A stretch of 7,143 nucleotides of DNA from an uncultured Bacilli bacterium (GCA_910580135.1 CAJTXC010000071.1:1-7143); one strand, 5' to 3'; positions 1 to 5,999 are shown, numbered from the stretch's first letter. Numbers and translations are program-made. The notes: generated from the sequence alone by a model not told the origin.

Positions 1-119
1 TAATCCTACATTTTAACTTTTTTTATTAAAAATCCCCAAAACTCTTTACACTAACTCAAAACCCTTCTATTAATATATATTTATTATACGTTAATTAATA
101 TTAATAAAATGATAGAATT
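1..119. other. AT-rich non-coding left edge
   Basis: No reading frame of useful length, RNA gene or convincing hairpin is visible here on either strand. It is very AT-rich and runs into the promoter of the J-domain gene. A TATAAT-like string on the minus strand near 90 has no good -35 partner and no gene downstream within the window, so I do not call it. Confidence 0.5.
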
Positions 120-148
120 TTGTTTAATATTAAGTAAAATGTTATAAT
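120..148 (+). promoter_or_regulatory. Promoter of the J-domain gene
   Basis: A perfect -10 box TATAAT (143-148) lies 17 bases after a partial -35 box TTGTTT (120-125), which fits a housekeeping sigma-A promoter. The expected start of transcription is near 155. That leaves a leader of only about 11 bases, so the ribosome binding site would sit at the very 5' end of the mRNA. Confidence 0.65.
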
Positions 149-153
149 AGATT

Positions 154-160
154 AAGGTGA
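154..160 (+). promoter_or_regulatory. Ribosome binding site fixing the J-domain start
   Basis: AAGGTGA lies five bases before ATG 166. An in-frame GTG at 157 lies inside this motif and cannot be the start that uses it, so ATG 166 is preferred. Confidence 0.75.
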
Positions 161-165
161 TTTAT

Positions 166-903
166 ATGAATAGCACGTTTAACTATTATGAACTTTTAGG
201 GGTTAAAGAAAATGCTTCCAAAGAAGAAATAAAACTAGCTTATAAAAAGCAAATGAAAAAATGGCATCCTGATATAAATAAATCAGATGATGCAATCGGG
301 ATGAGTGCTAAAATAAACGAAGCGAAAGAAGTTTTATTAGATGATGAAAAAAGAAAAGACTATGATGAATATTTAAAGAAAAAAATAGATGAAAACTATA
401 ACCGTTATACCCAAAGAAAGGCATATACCCAAAACAAAGAACAAGAAAGTAATAAATACGAAGATAAAAAAGTAACCAAGTGGCAATACTTTAATGATTT
501 TCTAAAACATGCTAACATACCAACTTATAAAAAAGTATTTTCTTTTATAGGAGTTATGTTAGAAACACTTTTATGTTTCATAATAAAATGTTTACTAATA
601 GTAATAGCATACGTAGCGTTTTACGTAAGTTATTTCATAAGACTCATTTACAGTTTTCTATCACCTATCTTTGGAATTCTTGGTTTATTATTAGTTGGAA
701 TGTGCCTAACTAATGGTGTTAAAGAAACGTTTAATGATAATCCTGGAATGTTAACGGCTGTAATAGTATTAACGTTAATTTACGTATTAAGTTTTATATT
801 ACCAAGTTTATCAGGCATAATATTATCACCTAAAACATTTGATATACTATACAACAAAATTGATATTACCTTGTTTAAAAAATGTGTTGGATATAGGGAT
901 TAG
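166..903 (+). CDS. Membrane-anchored J-domain (DnaJ-like) protein
   Basis: The protein has 245 residues from ATG 166. Residues 5-70 form a J domain: the YYELLGV opening, a helix II of Lys and Ala residues, the diagnostic HPD at 34-36, and a helix III ending in KRKDYDEYL. J domains stimulate the ATPase of DnaK (Hsp70). There is no Gly/Phe region, zinc-finger domain or C-terminal substrate-binding domain, so this is not DnaJ itself. A charged linker (about 70-120) leads to hydrophobic stretches at about 124-157, 161-182 and 194-216, probably three or four membrane helices. The J domain is expected in the cytoplasm, recruiting DnaK to the membrane. The membrane part matches no family I recognise, and the client is unknown. 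The gene stands alone on the plus strand with its own promoter, and an in-frame GTG at 157 is rejected as start. Confidence 0.85.
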   Translation: MNSTFNYYELLGVKENASKEEIKLAYKKQMKKWHPDINKSDDAIGMSAKINEAKEVLLDDEKRKDYDEYLKKKIDENYNRYTQRKAYTQNKEQESNKYEDKKVTKWQYFNDFLKHANIPTYKKVFSFIGVMLETLLCFIIKCLLIVIAYVAFYVSYFIRLIYSFLSPIFGILGLLLVGMCLTNGVKETFNDNPGMLTAVIVLTLIYVLSFILPSLSGIILSPKTFDILYNKIDITLFKKCVGYRD

Positions 904-905
904 AG

Positions 906-952
906 CAAAATTAACTTGACCAATTAATTAATATAGTGTAAAATTAATTTTG
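906..952. repeat. Inverted repeat framing the tRNA promoter
   Basis: CAAAATTAA (906-914) and TTAATTTTG (944-952) are perfect 9-base inverted copies separated by 29 bases. The -35 box lies between them and the -10 box overlaps the right arm. There is no T-run after the right arm, so it is a poor terminator for the upstream gene. It could be an operator or a chance product of AT-rich sequence. Confidence 0.5.
916..944 (+). promoter_or_regulatory. Promoter of tRNA-Ser
   Basis: TTGACC (916-921, five of six matches to TTGACA) and TAAAAT (939-944, five of six to TATAAT) are spaced by exactly 17 bases. Transcription would begin near 951, about eight bases before the mature tRNA end. It is the best -35/-10 pair in the window, as expected for a stable RNA gene. 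Confidence 0.75.
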
Positions 953-958
953 TCAGAC

Positions 959-1049
959 GGAGTGATACTCAAGAGGCTGAAGAGGCGCCCCTGCTAAGGG
1001 TGTAGGCTGGGCAACTGGCGCGAGGGTTCAAATCCCTCTCACTCCGCCA
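959..1049 (+). tRNA. tRNA-Ser (anticodon GCU)
   Basis: This is a class II tRNA of 91 bases including an encoded CCA. The acceptor stem pairs 959-965 with 1039-1045, the discriminator is G1046 and CCA is 1047-1049. The D stem is CTC 968-970 with GAG 982-984. The anticodon stem is 986-990 with 998-1002, with loop CTGCTAA and anticodon GCT at 993-995, reading AGC and AGU serine codons. The long variable arm is GCTGG 1006-1010 with CTGGC 1015-1019 around a GCAA loop and contains two G-U pairs. The T arm is GAGGG 1022-1026 with CCCTC 1034-1038 and loop TTCAAAT. The long variable arm and the G discriminator are the serine identity features. It has its own promoter and terminator. Confidence 0.97.
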
Positions 1050-1058
1050 TAAAAAAAC

Positions 1059-1092
1059 AAAAATCTCAAAATAACTTGAGATTTTTTATTTT
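1059..1092 (+). terminator. Terminator of the tRNA-Ser gene
   Basis: An 11-base stem AAAAATCTCAA (1059-1069) with TTGAGATTTTT (1076-1086) closes a six-base loop and is followed by a T-rich tract. It begins ten bases after the tRNA CCA end, so the tRNA is most likely a single-gene unit. Confidence 0.8.
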
Positions 1093-1160
1093 ATACAAAA
1101 TTAATTTACCCGTATATTTTTTCTAATAATGTTAATCCTATTAAAGAAAGGATGAAAATT

Positions 1161-1316
1161 ATGAAAAACAAAGAAAACAAAAAACATTGTAAAGATTGTA
1201 ATTGTAATGAAGTAATTGAAAAGAAAGTAAAAACCATGGAAAATGGTAAAGAATATTATCAAGAAGTAGAAAAAAATGAAATAGAAGAAAATCAAGAACA
1301 AGATAGTAACGAATAA
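1161..1316 (+). CDS. Small Cys-cluster, charged protein (51 residues)
   Basis: A short reading frame runs from ATG 1161 to TAA 1314-1316. It is preceded by AAAGGA (1147-1152) at eight-base spacing and followed directly by a strong terminator, which together support a real gene. An in-frame ATG at 1152 overlaps the ribosome binding site and is less likely. The N-terminal part is basic and contains HCKDCNC, with Cys at 10, 13 and 15 and His at 9, a plausible site for one metal ion. The C-terminal half is rich in Glu, Lys, Asn and Gln and probably disordered or helical. There is no signal peptide or membrane segment. A possible weak promoter, TTTACC (1105-1110) with TAATGT (1127-1132), lies upstream. 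I do not recognise the family, and the function is unknown. Confidence 0.65.
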   Translation: MKNKENKKHCKDCNCNEVIEKKVKTMENGKEYYQEVEKNEIEENQEQDSNE

Positions 1317-1338
1317 AGAGCCAATTGGCTCTTTTAAT
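1315..1338 (+). terminator. Terminator of the small Cys-cluster gene
   Basis: A perfect 8-base stem AAAGAGCC (1315-1322) with GGCTCTTT (1327-1334) closes an AATT loop and is followed by T-rich sequence. The left arm starts inside the TAA stop codon. Because the stem is a perfect palindrome flanked by A and T, it could also act on transcripts arriving from the minus strand. Confidence 0.85.
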
Positions 1339-1344
1339 TTACAC

Positions 1345-1372
1345 AAAAAAAGATCTTTAAAAAGACCTTTTT
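1345..1372 (-). terminator. Terminator of the hydrolase-murF-ddl operon
   Basis: Read on the minus strand, AAAAAGGTCTT pairs with AAGATCTTTTT with one G-U pair and a short T-rich loop, followed by a run of T (the A-run at 1345-1351 on the plus strand). The 5' arm overlaps the ddl stop codon at 1371-1373. Confidence 0.75.
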
Positions 1373-2588
1373 ATCTATGTCTTAATTTGCCTTTCATTCC
1401 TTTAGTACCTTTTGTACCATCAAACGTTGATAAAATATTTGATTCAAATATAGTTGTTTTCTTTAATTTCTTTTTGAAACGCTTAACCGATATGTTAATC
1501 ATATCGTCTAATAATTCATCATATTCCTTGTTTAAAGGCATCCATAAATAAAATGATAAACATCCTGGTATCGTATTAAGTTCATTAATATAATATTTTT
1601 TTGCTTTTTTGTCATATAGAAAATCTATTCTAACTACTCCTGATGCACCTAATGCTCTAAATGCCTTTTTAGAAGTTTCGGCAATGTCCTTAGCTAGTTT
1701 TTCCGGAATATCGGCAGGTATTACACGGTCTGCTGAAATCATTCCCTTAGATGCTCCATTAAATTTTTTAGCAGCACCTTTCTTAGCTCCACTACCAATA
1801 TATTTATCATTAAATGATAGTATCTCATCCTTACCCATGACTTGTTCTATGGCAGACGTTTCCATGTAACTGTTAGAACCTAACACGCTACAATTAAGCT
1901 CAGTCATGTTACCAATTACTTCTTCTACTAAAATCTTATCATCGTATTTAGTAGCTTCTATAATGGCTTCTTTTAAAGCTTCTTCATCTTTAGCAACACT
2001 AATTCCGATACTACTACCTTGCCTTGCTGGTTTAACAATTAAAGGATAACCAATTTTTTTAGCATCTGCTAAAATCTTCGCTTCATCTTCAAAGTATTCA
2101 TTATCATAAAACCAAATATACTTAGTTACAGGCACTTTTTCTGCTTCTAAAATTTGTTTTTGGAATACTTTATCTTGCCCTACTGTACAACCATAAATAT
2201 CACTACCAGTATATGGAACACCAAAAGTTTCAAGCATACCTTGAATGTTACCATCTTCCATGTTATATCCATGAACCGCAGGAATAACTATATCTACTGT
2301 TGCAATAGTTTTCTTAAATAAACCATTTTTATTTTGTAACACTAATGCCCCATCTTTGTTGTAGCACACTACGTTTTTACAATAACGTTTTAAAAGTTCT
2401 GGCTCTTTGTAAACATCCATCTCTTTTAAAGGTGCTCCTGTATACATTTCATTTTCTTTTGTTAAGTACATAGGGATAACTTCATATTTATCAGTATTTA
2501 AAAATCCCATTGCTTGAACAGCTGTTATTATACTAACTTCGTGTTCTGTTGTTTTTCCACCATATAAAACTCCAACTCTTATCTTCAT
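1371..2588 (-). CDS. ddl: D-alanine--D-alanine ligase family protein (ATP-grasp)
   Basis: The 405-residue protein joins two D-Ala molecules, or a close analogue, with ATP to make the dipeptide that ends the peptidoglycan stem. Family signatures are in order: GGKTTEHEVS (10-19, Glu15 of the first substrate site), HGYNMEDG (106-113), GSDIYGC..QDK (128-139), the ATP-grasp lysine in IVKP (184-187), QGSSIGI (190-196), and metal ligands Asp322, Glu336 and Asn338 in RIDF and NELNTIPG. The omega-loop region DKYIGSGAKKGAAKKF (261-276) is long and Lys/Gly-rich, unlike that of E. coli DdlB, and the end NTIPGCLSFYLW also differs from the usual form. Conserved Tyr263 argues against a VanA-type KLH D-Lac ligase. 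A basic tail (about 370-405) with TKG repeats makes it longer than the usual 300-370 residues. ATG 2588 has AGGAGT ten bases upstream, overlapping the end of murF, so translation is probably coupled. Confidence 0.9.
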   Translation of the reverse strand: MKIRVGVLYGGKTTEHEVSIITAVQAMGFLNTDKYEVIPMYLTKENEMYTGAPLKEMDVYKEPELLKRYCKNVVCYNKDGALVLQNKNGLFKKTIATVDIVIPAVHGYNMEDGNIQGMLETFGVPYTGSDIYGCTVGQDKVFQKQILEAEKVPVTKYIWFYDNEYFEDEAKILADAKKIGYPLIVKPARQGSSIGISVAKDEEALKEAIIEATKYDDKILVEEVIGNMTELNCSVLGSNSYMETSAIEQVMGKDEILSFNDKYIGSGAKKGAAKKFNGASKGMISADRVIPADIPEKLAKDIAETSKKAFRALGASGVVRIDFLYDKKAKKYYINELNTIPGCLSFYLWMPLNKEYDELLDDMINISVKRFKKKLKKTTIFESNILSTFDGTKGTKGMKGKLRHR

Positions 2589-2602
2589 ACTTTAATCAAC
2601 TC

Positions 2603-4195
2603 CTATTCGTTATATATATCAGGTAAATCATTTTCTATTAAACAGTAACTTTCTTTACCATTAGATAAACTCTTAACTAGTGCAAAAGCTTCTTTCGTGC
2701 TTTTTACAACATATATGTTTTTATCGTTAAACTTAACTTCTTTTAATCCATCTTTTATCGGTTTTGTTATTTTTTCACCAACTAGTATTACTACGTCACA
2801 AGAATCTTTCATGTACGTACCAAACTTCTTATTAAGCTCATAAGACTTATCACCAAGTTCTACCATACCTGGTGTCATAACGATTCTTAACCCCGGCATA
2901 TCTTTTAATACTTCAAGTGCCATTTTAGAACCAACTGGGTTTGAATTATAAGAATCATCTATATAAGTTAGGTTGCCCGCTGGTCTTAGTTCTAGCCTAT
3001 GTTCTACGCTTTTAACACCAAGTACCGCTTTTTTCATTTGGTCTACTGAAAGTCCAAACTCTTTTGACAAAGCAAGTGATGCTAATATGTTATATATATT
3101 ATTATAACCTAACAATCTAGTTGTAAACTCATACTTCTTCTTATCTCCTTTAAAGATAACGTTAAACGTTGTACCTTTATTAGAAGTTTTAATATCTGTC
3201 GCACGAACATCTACATCTTTATTATCAATACCAATCCAAACGATTTTACAATCATTTTTAAGTTTATAATTTACTTGAAGTTCATCATCTCCATTTAAAA
3301 CTCCAATACCATCACTTGGAAGACTTTCAATAAGTTCAAACTTACCCTTTTGAATATTTTCTTGAGAGCCAAATATTTCGATGTGAGCAGTACCTATCTT
3401 AGTTAAAATACCATATTTAGGTTTTACCAAATCACATAAATCCTTTATTTCACCAACTTTGTAAGCTCCCATTTCCGCGATTAATATATCATCAAACTTA
3501 TCTAAGTGGTTATTTACCGTAATGATAAGTCCATAAGGTGTATTAAAGTTTCTAGGACTAGGAAGTGCGTTATACTTAACGTTTAATATATCACTTAATA
3601 TGTTTTTACTACTTGTCTTACCATAGCTACCAGTAATTCCTATTACCTTTAAGTTGTTCATTGCTTTTAACTTATTAACAGCTTTTGTCTTATATGATAA
3701 GTAAACCATTTTTTCCGCTGGTTTATTTATTATGATTGATATCATAATAACAAAGTTTAAAAGCATATCATATAAGAATAAACATAAATATATGATGTTT
3801 ACATTTTTAACGAAATATAAACCTACACATAATAGTACAAATAAAATTACGTTGGTAAAAATAAGCCTTTTTACCCTAGCGGTAACCTTTAATTTAATCT
3901 TTGTATCAGCATTTTTATTTTCTTTTATTTCTATTAAAAGAATGATTAAGCATACAACAAAGAAATACACACTTGTTATAACGCTAGCCTCCAACTTAAA
4001 TATTATTAACACTAAATAAGTAATTAAAACCACCAAGGAACATTTAAGTGGCGTTTTAAAATTACGAATGTCTTTCATGGTCCACTTTAAAAATCTATGG
4101 TCATCATTATATAGGTTCTGCTGTGCCATGTGAAGAGATTTTTTCAAATCATAAATAAGCAAAACTATAAATGGTATTAAACTAATATAAAACAT
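2603..4195 (-). CDS. Membrane-embedded MurF-like Mur ligase
   Basis: The 530-residue protein from ATG 4195 is an ATP-dependent amide ligase of the Mur family. MurF joins D-Ala-D-Ala to the UDP-MurNAc-tripeptide in the cytoplasm. Residues 1-157 hold about five hydrophobic segments (1-16, 51-68, 71-90, 109-129, 132-157). The Mur core then starts at once: P-loop GITGSYGKT (186-194), RNFNTPYG (215-222), EMGAYKVGEI (241-250), a likely carbamylated Lys285 in GKFELI, HRLE (399-402) and the MurF-type DDSYNSNP (413-420). The C-terminus ends in ENDLPDIYNE. Ordinary MurF has an N-terminal UDP-binding domain and a P-loop near residue 107; here no room remains for that domain. A membrane-bound substrate is therefore likely, as for MurT, which works on lipid II. 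It lies between the hydrolase and ddl with gaps of 13 and 14 bases, which supports a D-Ala-D-Ala substrate. An in-frame GTG at 4204 directly abuts the ribosome binding site and is rejected. Confidence 0.85.
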   Translation of the reverse strand: MFYISLIPFIVLLIYDLKKSLHMAQQNLYNDDHRFLKWTMKDIRNFKTPLKCSLVVLITYLVLIIFKLEASVITSVYFFVVCLIILLIEIKENKNADTKIKLKVTARVKRLIFTNVILFVLLCVGLYFVKNVNIIYLCLFLYDMLLNFVIMISIIINKPAEKMVYLSYKTKAVNKLKAMNNLKVIGITGSYGKTSSKNILSDILNVKYNALPSPRNFNTPYGLIITVNNHLDKFDDILIAEMGAYKVGEIKDLCDLVKPKYGILTKIGTAHIEIFGSQENIQKGKFELIESLPSDGIGVLNGDDELQVNYKLKNDCKIVWIGIDNKDVDVRATDIKTSNKGTTFNVIFKGDKKKYEFTTRLLGYNNIYNILASLALSKEFGLSVDQMKKAVLGVKSVEHRLELRPAGNLTYIDDSYNSNPVGSKMALEVLKDMPGLRIVMTPGMVELGDKSYELNKKFGTYMKDSCDVVILVGEKITKPIKDGLKEVKFNDKNIYVVKSTKEAFALVKSLSNGKESYCLIENDLPDIYNE

Positions 4196-4204
4196 TATAT
4201 ACAC

Positions 4205-4210
4205 TTCCTT
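4205..4210 (-). promoter_or_regulatory. Ribosome binding site of the murF-like gene
   Basis: AAGGAA on the minus strand lies nine bases before ATG 4195 and overlaps the stop codon of the hydrolase gene (4209-4211). A GTG in frame at 4204 directly follows the motif with no spacing, which decides for the ATG. Confidence 0.7.
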
Positions 4211-4931
4211 ACTTTATAAAATTTCCTATTATATTTATTGTTTGCTGTAATCTTTCTAAGTATGCATAGTGTGTGCAACCTTCATAAAGAATAAGACCAC
4301 AATCAGGTATTAATCTTTCATATTCTTTAGTATCTTCTTCTGGGACTTCACTATCCATATCACCATAAATTAAGATTACTGGTGCTTTTATCTTTCTAGC
4401 ATCATCTGATAAATCTTCATTAACCGTTTTTACTAACACATCTTTCATAATTGGACTTGCTGCTTTATAATCACGGGACCCTATATGATTTTTTGCCCAG
4501 CCTTCTAAGTTTTTAATTCCAGGAACCGTTTTTAAAAATTTAAGCATTTTAGTTTTTAAACCTTTTTTGTCATGACCTCTAAGCGCTGGAGATAAAAGAA
4601 TAACTTTTTTTACTTTGTTTCTTGAAGCATACTTAACGGATACTCTTCCACCAAAAGAATGCCCAACAAGTATTGGTTCTTTAACATCTAATTTTTTTAA
4701 TAATTCTTCAATCAAAATAGTATAATCGCTTACGTCCATTACGCTTTTTGGTTCAGGGCTTAATCCAAAACCAGGAAAGTCAACAGCAATAATACGATAA
4801 TCTTTTTTAAAAGGTTCTCCAAGCATTTGCATCATTTGGATGTTTTGTCCCCAACCGTGAAGTAAAACTATTGCATCTTTTTTCTTGTTTCCAAAGTCTA
4901 AATAATTTATATCCAATCCGTTTATATTCAA
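4209..4931 (-). CDS. Alpha/beta-hydrolase fold protein
   Basis: The 240-residue protein is a small serine hydrolase of unknown substrate. The alpha/beta-hydrolase landmarks are all present: LLHGWG (23-28) with the oxyanion-hole HG, DFPGFGLS (51-58), nucleophile Ser92 in GHSFG (90-94), acid Asp193 in GDMDSEVP (190-197), and catalytic His221 in GCTHYAYL. A helical lid probably spans about 115-175. There is no signal peptide or membrane helix, so it acts in the cytoplasm. It is the first gene of an operon with the MurF-like and Ddl-type ligases, so a role in cell-wall precursor metabolism (thioesterase, esterase or peptidase) is an inference from position only. The preferred start is TTG 4931, five bases after AGGTGA. 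GTG 4940 lies inside that motif and would add three residues. Confidence 0.85.
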   Translation of the reverse strand: MNINGLDINYLDFGNKKKDAIVLLHGWGQNIQMMQMLGEPFKKDYRIIAVDFPGFGLSPEPKSVMDVSDYTILIEELLKKLDVKEPILVGHSFGGRVSVKYASRNKVKKVILLSPALRGHDKKGLKTKMLKFLKTVPGIKNLEGWAKNHIGSRDYKAASPIMKDVLVKTVNEDLSDDARKIKAPVILIYGDMDSEVPEEDTKEYERLIPDCGLILYEGCTHYAYLERLQQTINIIGNFIK

Positions 4932-4936
4932 GTTAA

Positions 4937-4942
4937 TCACCT
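4937..4942 (-). promoter_or_regulatory. Ribosome binding site favouring a TTG start
   Basis: AGGTGA on the minus strand is followed by five bases and TTG (4931-4929). The arrangement matches the J-domain gene, where AAGGTGA is followed by five bases and ATG. The GTG at 4940 is part of the motif itself. Confidence 0.6.
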
Positions 4943-4972
4943 ATTTCTATTATGGATAAATCTTCTTTACAT

Positions 4973-4981
4973 ATTATACCA
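4973..4981 (-). promoter_or_regulatory. Extended -10 promoter of the cell-wall operon
   Basis: TGGTATAAT on the minus strand is a perfect extended -10 element (TG, one base, TATAAT). No good -35 box lies at 16-18 bases; the sequence there is TTTTAA, which is the T-tract of the preceding terminator. Transcription would start near 4966, giving a leader of about 35 bases before TTG 4931. Confidence 0.65.
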
Positions 4982-4994
4982 TTTTTTACTACAA

Positions 4995-5029
4995 ATTAAA
5001 ACAAAATAAGCATTTTACTTATTTTGTTT
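4995..5029 (-). terminator. Terminator of the DinD-like gene
   Basis: On the minus strand a 12-base perfect stem (AAACAAAATAAG, 5029-5018, with its complement at 5010-4999) closes a seven-base loop and runs into TTTTAATTT. The 5' arm contains the last codons of the DinD-like gene, and its stop codon TAA (5017-5015) lies in the loop. The T-tract abuts the promoter of the next operon. Confidence 0.85.
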
Positions 5030-5920
5030 ACTATTAACACTAGACATATCTTTACTGGCATCTTTAGACAATAAAGGTTCTAGCTTATTTTCTTTATCGT
5101 ATTGATAATTTAATCTATTTTGTTTTGTAACAATTTTTTCTCCTAAATTCTTTTCTATATCACATCTTGCAACAAAAGCGGCATGTCCACCTAGTTTTGC
5201 TATCTTTTTATTTTGCTCTAAGCCTTGTGGTTTATGCTTTTTAGCAAGTCTTTTAGTTGTTTCTTCAGATAAATCAGTTAATATTACTTCTATACTATCC
5301 ATGTTATCTCTTAAAGACTCTTTACGAAGACCTTTATACTCTTTATATTCCTTTGAAGTCATACCAGACCATTCTTTATATATTTCATTAGTCAAAATAG
5401 CAAATTCTTTATTTTCGGTTATTCCACCTTCATACCAAGCATCAGTTAATTCTTTTCTATCTTGAATTCCTTTTATACGTTTGGCAATCCATTTTTCATC
5501 ATAACCTTTCGCACGATATAAGTCTATTGCCCTTTGTGCTGATATTGATGGATCAAATACCTCATTTATTCTTTCACTTCCTAATTTTGCTAACCACCCT
5601 TTTATTGGTTCTGCATTTTTGCTAGGTACTGATTCAATTATTCTAAACATTTCCTCAATATCACAAACATCAGTCAGACGATACTTGCCATCTTGTGATT
5701 TCAATTTCAACTGTCCGATTTTCTCGGACACTTCATTTCCTTCTTGTTTCAGTTTACTTTTTAAATCACTCCAATATTTTCTAGGTCTATCACTTTCTGA
5801 TAAAACACCAATTAAATCTACAATACTAATATAATATTTTTCTTGTTCTTTATCCCAAATAGTTCTAATTGTTTCATTATTAAAAATTTTATTTATTAAA
5901 TGCATTTTATCTTGATTCAT
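5015..5920 (-). CDS. DinD / Bro-N domain family protein
   Basis: The 301-residue protein resembles the DNA-damage-inducible protein D (DinD) family, also annotated as Bro-N or phage-antirepressor-like. An N-terminal Bro-N domain spans about 10-115: TIRTIWDKEQEKYYISIVDL, the PRKYWSDLKSKL helix, LKLKSQDGKYRLTD, and FRIIESVPS..AEPIKGWLAKLGSERINEV. The DinD-specific part follows: IKGIQDRKELTDAW (149-162), LTNEIYKEWSGMTSKEYKEY (176-195), LRKESLRDNM (198-207), and LAKKHKPQG..NKKIAKLGGHAA..AR (225-252). The last 30 residues are polar and probably disordered. E. coli DinD is SOS-induced and affects RecA-DNA complexes; Bro-N domains bind DNA in viruses and phages. These genes are patchily distributed and often sit in mobile regions. 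ATG 5920 has AAAGGAGAT just upstream. It has its own promoter and terminator, so it is an independent unit. Confidence 0.88.
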   Translation of the reverse strand: MNQDKMHLINKIFNNETIRTIWDKEQEKYYISIVDLIGVLSESDRPRKYWSDLKSKLKQEGNEVSEKIGQLKLKSQDGKYRLTDVCDIEEMFRIIESVPSKNAEPIKGWLAKLGSERINEVFDPSISAQRAIDLYRAKGYDEKWIAKRIKGIQDRKELTDAWYEGGITENKEFAILTNEIYKEWSGMTSKEYKEYKGLRKESLRDNMDSIEVILTDLSEETTKRLAKKHKPQGLEQNKKIAKLGGHAAFVARCDIEKNLGEKIVTKQNRLNYQYDKENKLEPLLSKDASKDMSSVNSKQNK

Positions 5921-5970
5921 TCACATCTCCTTTATAATTATATTTTAAAATTTACATTGATTACATATTT

Positions 5971-5999
5971 ATATTATCATTCATACATTTGTTTGTAAA
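5971..5999 (-). promoter_or_regulatory. Promoter of the DinD-like gene
   Basis: On the minus strand TTTACA (5999-5994) and TAATAT (5976-5971) are spaced by 17 bases, with a TG one base before the -10 box. The start would be near 5964, with a leader of about 44 bases. No classical Gram-positive LexA box (CGAAC-N4-GTTCG) is visible, so SOS control is not supported by the sequence. Confidence 0.65.

Noticed and set aside
959..1049. tRNA-Ser as an integration (att) site for the accessory genes
   Set aside because: The accessory pair lies 4 kb away beyond the cell-wall operon, and I see no second copy of the tRNA 3' end in the window.
1101..1346. Minus-strand open frame of 81 codons, very rich in Phe and Ile
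   Set aside because: It is the complement of the A-rich small Cys-cluster gene and the flanking terminators; the Phe-rich protein is the expected shadow of Lys and Glu codons.
1609..1869. Plus-strand open frame of 86 codons inside ddl
   Set aside because: It lies antisense to the well-supported ATP-grasp core of ddl, and its translation shows no recognisable domain.
3732..4019. Plus-strand open frame of 95 codons opposite the MurF-like gene
   Set aside because: It is antisense to the membrane segments of the MurF-like protein, where hydrophobic codons give open complementary frames, and it has no convincing ribosome binding site.
5619..5834. Plus-strand open frame of 71 codons opposite the DinD-like gene
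   Set aside because: It is antisense to the conserved Bro-N domain, with no independent support.
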